Assembly (NCBI GenBank): GCA_934249265.1
Contig: CAKQKQ010000008.1
Coordinates: 1 to 33,547, forward strand
Length of the DNA stretch: 33,547 nt
Direction of reading: 5' to 3'
From: an uncultured Clostridia bacterium
GTDB taxonomy: Bacteria > Bacillota > Clostridia > Christensenellales > Borkfalkiaceae
The notes below the pieces were generated by a model. It saw only the letters and a program-made list of their open reading frames with translations, did no database searches and had not been told where the DNA came from. Shown piece after piece: positions 30,309 through 33,547 of the stretch. Each line of letters opens with the position of its first letter. Position 1 is the first letter of the stretch. Position numbers and translations under genes: made by a program.

Positions 30309-31613
30309 ATGATAACCGCGGTAATTATTTTTTGCGTTACTACCATAGTGATGATAGCGAGCGTGCTGTTTTTTCCGAAACTTAATATAAAACGTCTACA
30401 TTTGGACACGTATTACATAATCACGACGATCGGCGCAATTGCGATGCTCGTTTTCGACAAAACCGACCTTATAGCAGTGGCAAAAGCACTCACTTCGCAC
30501 TCGGCGATAAACCCCATTAAAATTCTGCTTTTGTTTATCTCGATGACGGTGTTGTCGATTTTTTTGGACGAACTCGGCTTTTTCAGATATTTGGCAAGTT
30601 TTACATTAAAACACGCCAAATCGGGACAATTTAAACTGTTTTTGTGCCTGTATTTGACCGTTTCGGTGCTTACGGTTTTCACTTCAAACGACATAATAGT
30701 GCTGTCGTTTACGCCGTTTATATGCTATTTTGCCAAAAACGCAAAGATAAATCCTCTGCCATATTTAACCGCCGAATTTGTGGCGGCAAACACTTGGAGC
30801 ATGGCTTTGATAATAGGCAACCCCACCAACATTTACCTTGCGACGGCTTGCGGAGTAAGTTTTGCAAAATATCTTTCGATAAGCATTTTACCCACGATTT
30901 TTGCGGGAATAACCGCATTTATAATGCTCCTTTTAATTTATAAAAAACAACTAAAACAGCCGATTTCGGGCGAAAGCGAAGAAGTAAAAATCGACGATAA
31001 ACTTTTGCTTGTTATAGGAATAATTCATTTGGGCGTTTGCACGGTGCTGCTTGCGATATCGTCGTATATCGGCATAGAAATGTGGCTTGTGTCGGTTTGC
31101 GCCGTAATAAGTTTGGCAGTGACGAATTCGATAATCAGTTTAATTAGAAAACGCCGCCCCGCTCAACTTATAAGTTGCGTAAAACGCGCGCCATACCAAC
31201 TTGTGCCGTTTGTTGTGTCTATGTTTGTGATGATAGTCGCGTTAAAGAGCCAAGGCGCAACGCAAAAACTTGCCGACTTGCTCGGCGGAAATTACCCGAT
31301 TTTAAAATACGGCGTAAGTTCGTTTTTATTTTCAAACATAATCAACAACATACCCATGAGCGTGCTGTTTTCGTCGGTTTTGCAAGCATCGGGAAATTCT
31401 TTGCCCGCCGTGTTTGCAACGATAATCGGCTCTAATCTCGGCGCGATTTTGACGCCGATAGGCTCGCTTGCGGGCATAATGTGGACGTCGATTTTAAACA
31501 AGTACGGTCAAAAGTTTTCTTACGTCGACTTTTTGAAAAAAGGCATTGCGTGCGGCATACCCACTATGGCGGCTGCGCTTGTTGGTTTATTTATTGCATT
31601 TTTAATAATTTAG
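30309..31613 (+). CDS. ArsB/SLC13-type (ion transporter superfamily) permease
   Basis: Polytopic membrane transporter of the ArsB/NhaD/SLC13 group, about 434 residues and 10-12 helices. Typical features are VFTSNDIIVLSFTPFI, AANTWSMALIIGNPTNIYLA, a second-half SNIINNIPMSVLF and GSNLGAILTPIGSLAGIMW, the two inverted-repeat signatures of the superfamily. This group includes arsenite pumps, Na+/H+ antiporters and citrate or dicarboxylate carriers; NPTN and GSNLGA do not separate these. ATG 30309 is used because GTG 30288 is inside the promoter; it leaves almost no leader and no ribosome site, and ATG 30351 is another option. It ends in a repeat and a terminator; the last seven codons are inside the 61-bp direct repeat. 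No ars gene is nearby. Confidence 0.85.
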   Translation: MITAVIIFCVTTIVMIASVLFFPKLNIKRLHLDTYYIITTIGAIAMLVFDKTDLIAVAKALTSHSAINPIKILLLFISMTVLSIFLDELGFFRYLASFTLKHAKSGQFKLFLCLYLTVSVLTVFTSNDIIVLSFTPFICYFAKNAKINPLPYLTAEFVAANTWSMALIIGNPTNIYLATACGVSFAKYLSISILPTIFAGITAFIMLLLIYKKQLKQPISGESEEVKIDDKLLLVIGIIHLGVCTVLLAISSYIGIEMWLVSVCAVISLAVTNSIISLIRKRRPAQLISCVKRAPYQLVPFVVSMFVMIVALKSQGATQKLADLLGGNYPILKYGVSSFLFSNIINNIPMSVLFSSVLQASGNSLPAVFATIIGSNLGAILTPIGSLAGIMWTSILNKYGQKFSYVDFLKKGIACGIPTMAAALVGLFIAFLII

Positions 31614-31653
31614 CCGCTTTTACGCAATACGTATTGAGTAAAACGAGCAAATT
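31593..31653 (+). repeat. 61-bp direct repeat, left copy
   Basis: Matches 32756-32816 at 59 of 61 positions (offset exactly 1163 bp). It covers the last codons and stop of the transporter and the whole palindromic element copy 12. It bounds the second XRE/membrane protein module on the left. Confidence 0.92.
31612..31649. repeat. 38-bp palindromic element, copy 12
   Basis: Centred at 31630/31631, beginning at the stop codon of the transporter. It is part of the left 61-bp direct repeat. Confidence 0.87.
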
Positions 31654-31655
31654 TT

Positions 31656-31698
31656 AAATGCGTTTCAAGAAATAATTCCCTGAAACGCATTTATTTTT
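31656..31698 (+). terminator. Terminator of the ArsB/SLC13-type transporter
   Basis: Perfect 12-bp stem AAATGCGTTTCA (31656-31667) with TGAAACGCATTT (31681-31692), followed by ATTTTTATAT. It begins three bases after the left direct repeat. Confidence 0.88.
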
Positions 31699-31956
31699 AT
31701 ATGTCATTTATTTTTATATATAATAGATTAAATTTTAATTTGCTCGTATATTCCGAATATGCAAAACTATTTATTATTTTAACAATCTTATGGTAATAAT
31801 ATTGCCATTATTTTTCGCACCCTTAAATATTCCGCATTGACACAATCGAAAGCCTTATTTATTCCATAAGCGTTATTCATTCCGTTTACTTTAGCATAAT
31901 CAAATGGCTAAAATATCCATTTTTTACTTTTAAAATTTGACACCCATTTTTTTTAA
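31699..31956. other. AT-rich spacer inside the repeat-bounded segment
   Basis: No promoter, gene or RNA is supported. Base composition is more AT-rich than the flanking chromosome, in keeping with the rest of the 1.1-kb segment. Confidence 0.4.
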
Positions 31957-32331
31957 TTAATCGGTAAAGTCAAGCCAATCATGTTTATTAGTACTATTCT
32001 TATTATCTGTTTTTATTGAGTCACTTTCTTTTTCGTCAAAACTGTTTTCCTTGATAAATCCAATATCAGAAATTAACCTTTTCACTAACAAGATTAAGAT
32101 CGGTAATATAAAACAACACATAAGAGCAACAATAACACTAACACTATCTCTATCATCTTCTATACTACACCCAAGAATAATACACCCAATAATAACTACT
32201 ATATTAACGACTATTAGTATTGATGATACAACTATTCTTATATAATTTTGCTTTTTTGTTTTTAATTTTGCCGTAAACCACTTCCAACCTAATACCAACA
32301 ATGAAAGAACTACAGCCGGCAATGCTCCCAT
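31957..32331 (-). CDS. Hypothetical small membrane protein, divergent from an XRE regulator
   Basis: I do not recognise a family. From ATG 32331 it has 124 residues: a hydrophobic N-terminus (3-18), a basic stretch (AKLKTKKQNY), two long helices (~33-55 and ~64-83, rich in Ile/Val), then an acidic cytoplasmic-looking tail (EKESDSIKTDNKN...). The start is set by GAGGGAGA just upstream; the longer frame to 32400 would run into the operators. The promoter carries three evenly spaced palindromes that are probably bound by the divergent XRE protein. AGA and TTA codons and AT-richness contrast with the core genes. The layout repeats that of the 20-21 kb pair, although the two membrane proteins are not obviously alike. 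Confidence 0.7.
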   Translation of the reverse strand: MGALPAVVLSLLVLGWKWFTAKLKTKKQNYIRIVVSSILIVVNIVVIIGCIILGCSIEDDRDSVSVIVALMCCFILPILILLVKRLISDIGFIKENSFDEKESDSIKTDNKNSTNKHDWLDFTD

Positions 32332-32364
32332 ATTAATCTCCCTCAATTCAATTTTAAAAACCAT

Positions 32365-32379
32365 ATAGGCTCTACCTAT
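32365..32379. promoter_or_regulatory. XRE operator candidate ATAGG-N5-CCTAT, site 1
   Basis: ATAGGCTCTACCTAT. It lies in the leader of the minus-strand gene, centre 28 bp from site 2. Confidence 0.65.
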
Positions 32380-32384
32380 TTTTA

Positions 32385-32414
32385 ATATTATCATAGGCAA
32401 TACCTATAAGTCAA
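32385..32414 (-). promoter_or_regulatory. Promoter of the small membrane protein gene
   Basis: -35 TTGACT (32409-32414) and -10 TAATAT (32385-32390), 18-bp spacing. Operator site 2 fills the space between the boxes. Confidence 0.65.
32393..32407. promoter_or_regulatory. XRE operator candidate ATAGG-N5-CCTAT, site 2
   Basis: ATAGGCAATACCTAT, between the -35 and -10 of the minus-strand promoter. Confidence 0.7.
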
Positions 32415-32421
32415 GCATTTT

Positions 32422-32436
32422 ATAGGCATTTCCTAT
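32422..32436. promoter_or_regulatory. XRE operator candidate ATAGG-N5-CCTAT, site 3
   Basis: ATAGGCATTTCCTAT, centre 29 bp from site 2 and overlapping the likely -10 region (TATAAA) of the XRE gene. Confidence 0.68.
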
Positions 32437-32477
32437 AAAATAGTGTTATTAAATTTTATTGTGAGGATAATAATATT

Positions 32478-32732
32478 ATGATAACATTAGAAACAATACG
32501 AGAAAATATATCAAAAGAAATAAGAAACAGCGGCATTTCTCAAACTGAATTAGCAAGAAGATTAGGCATAAAACAACCGACAATAGGACAATATTTATCT
32601 GGAAGAGCCTTACCAGCATTAGATACATTCGCTAATTTATGCGTATTGCTTGATGTTGATCCTGCCGATATCTTAACTACTAATAAATATACTAATTCTA
32701 AATCTATACAAACCGATACAATCACACAATAA
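32478..32732 (+). CDS. Small XRE-family transcriptional regulator
   Basis: An 84-residue Cro/C1-type regulator. Residues 8-62 are a complete helix-turn-helix domain (IRENISKEIRNSGISQTELARRLGIKQPTIGQYLSGRALPALDTFANLCVLLDVDPADIL), with SQTELARRLG and KQPTIGQYLSG as the recognition region; the tail is short and polar. A GAGGA ribosome site precedes ATG 32478. It is divergent from a small membrane protein gene, with three palindromic operators between them, so it most likely represses both. It has AT-rich codon use (AGA for Arg, TTA for Leu). The gene lies inside the segment bounded by 61-bp direct repeats. Confidence 0.92.
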   Translation: MITLETIRENISKEIRNSGISQTELARRLGIKQPTIGQYLSGRALPALDTFANLCVLLDVDPADILTTNKYTNSKSIQTDTITQ

Positions 32733-32755
32733 AACCTTTTGCAATTTTAAGTTTC

Positions 32756-32816
32756 ATTGTATTTTTAATAATTTAGCCGCTTTTACGCAATACGTATTAA
32801 GTAAAACGAGCAAATT
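32756..32816 (+). repeat. 61-bp direct repeat, right copy
   Basis: Same as 31593-31653 except two bases. It repeats the transporter's final codons (…FLII-stop) and the palindromic element without the gene. The 11 codons in front of it can also be read as a hydrophobic helix in the same frame, so it may be the tail of a lost paralogue. Confidence 0.92.
32775..32812. repeat. 38-bp palindromic element, copy 13
   Basis: Centred at 32793/32794, one base different from copy 12. It is part of the right 61-bp direct repeat. Confidence 0.87.
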
Positions 32817-32837
32817 ACACCATTAAAACAACATATT

Positions 32838-32876
32838 AAAAGGCTTACGGTTTTATCTGCCGCAAGCCTTTTTTGC
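32838..32876 (+). terminator. Terminator after the XRE/repeat segment
   Basis: AAAAGGCTT with an internal CGG (32838-32850) pairs with CCG...AAGCCTTTT (32860-32873), followed by further T. It ends plus-strand transcripts. Confidence 0.8.
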
Positions 32877-33005
32877 ATTTTTAAAACGCCGTTTAACTTT
32901 ATTAAATATTATTGTAATACTTACTTTTGGTGGTTTTAAACGCTGTTTTAAGCGGCAACAAACAAGCATTTCAACACAATTATATACCGCCGCTTAAATT
33001 GCTTT

Positions 33006-33547
33006 TTACACCTCGAGCGGCGTTACGGTAACGTTTGAAAATACTGTGCCCGCAAGTTCGGAATACAAGCCTATCGTTTTGCCGAAGGGCTTTACAGAAG
33101 GCTGTAAAACCGCCGTTTGACCGCCCACTTCAAGCGTAAGATTTGTTCCGTCGTAAGTGAATTTATAATGCACTTTTTGATTTCTCGCCATAATCGTTCC
33201 GTTGTCGATTTGTTGAGCATTTTCCCATCTGAAATCGGTGGAAGTGCCGTTAAACACTTTTGAATAAGTCACGAATATTCCCGAAGGATACATTCCGCTA
33301 CACAAAAGTTGAGAGTTGTAAATATTTAAAACGTCGCTTTCTGCACCCCAGATAATTCCGCACATTACGTTAAACGCGAAGTTGCCGTCGGGTACAGTCA
33401 TATCCCACTCTATCGTTCCCGTGGTGAATTCAACGCCCTTTAAAACCGCCGCGCCGATATCGGTCAATGCGGTGTAACTCAATGCGCCGTCAACCGTTTC
33501 TTCTTTCCATTTGCTTTGGTTCATCGGGCTTATAGTTGAATATGTAT
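33006..33547 (-). CDS. Lectin/glucanase-like (concanavalin A fold) protein, C-terminal part
   Basis: The frame is open to the end of the window with no start, so only the C-terminal ~180 residues are seen. They form a beta-rich, aromatic domain with GVEFTTGTIEWDMTVPDG, NVMCGIIWGAE, GIFVTYSKVFNG, VHYKFTYDGTNLTLEVGGQ and a final KTIGLYSELAGTVFSNVTVTP. This is the pattern of a LamG/3-keto-disaccharide-hydrolase-type jelly roll, often found as an accessory domain in secreted glycoside hydrolases. There is no membrane anchor or sorting motif at the C-terminus. Met 33524 is internal. The catalytic part, if any, is outside the window. Confidence 0.6.
   Translation of the reverse strand, partial: TYSTISPMNQSKWKEETVDGALSYTALTDIGAAVLKGVEFTTGTIEWDMTVPDGNFAFNVMCGIIWGAESDVLNIYNSQLLCSGMYPSGIFVTYSKVFNGTSTDFRWENAQQIDNGTIMARNQKVHYKFTYDGTNLTLEVGGQTAVLQPSVKPFGKTIGLYSELAGTVFSNVTVTPLEV

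Overview
The window reads as chromosome of an AT-rich, Gram-positive-type Firmicute, most likely an uncultured spore-forming member of class Clostridia. The reasons are a SpoIIID homologue, Shine-Dalgarno sites of the GGAGG type, many near-consensus TTGACA/TATAAT promoters, a guanine riboswitch, intrinsic hairpin terminators and Firmicute-type transporters. Most genes lie on the minus strand. The spacers are poor in G on the plus strand, as expected if minus is the leading strand.

Layout: 1-3.1 kb has the end of a CPA2 cation/proton antiporter, then a sirtuin-queH pair. 3.1-5.9 kb is an operon of a TM1266-type small regulator and an ABC importer (substrate-binding protein, permease, ATPase). 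It starts from a strong promoter with a leader of about 300 nt, and its binding protein appears circularly permuted. 6.2-11.1 kb has a phosphopantetheinyl transferase, spoIIID, an ABC-2 exporter pair behind a palindromic operator, and a YihY-type membrane protein. 11.4-18.5 kb has a riboswitch-controlled purine permease, a Na/Pi cotransporter, a YcxB-like protein, an HNH protein and fumC. 19.4 kb has tRNA-Pro(CGG). 20-21 kb has a divergent XRE regulator/membrane protein pair. 21.7-28.4 kb is one operon holding the whole shikimate pathway: aroF, aroB, aroA, aroC, a three-domain chorismate mutase-AroE-AroK fusion, and aroQ. 29-33.5 kb has a MoxR ATPase, an ArsB/SLC13-type transporter, a second XRE/membrane pair between 61-bp direct repeats, and the end of a lectin-like protein.

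A 38-bp imperfect palindrome (half-site near TTTTACGCAATAC, centre TACGTA) is scattered through the window. I count 13 full copies and one half copy. Most lie just 3' of genes, and one forms a near-perfect terminator-like hairpin. Two full copies lie in frame inside aroA and the half copy inside an ABC ATPase gene, which resembles Rickettsia palindromic elements. One copy is part of the 61-bp repeat that flanks the second XRE module.

No CRISPR array, transposase, integrase or rRNA was seen. Family names come from recognising protein motifs by reading; no database search was run.
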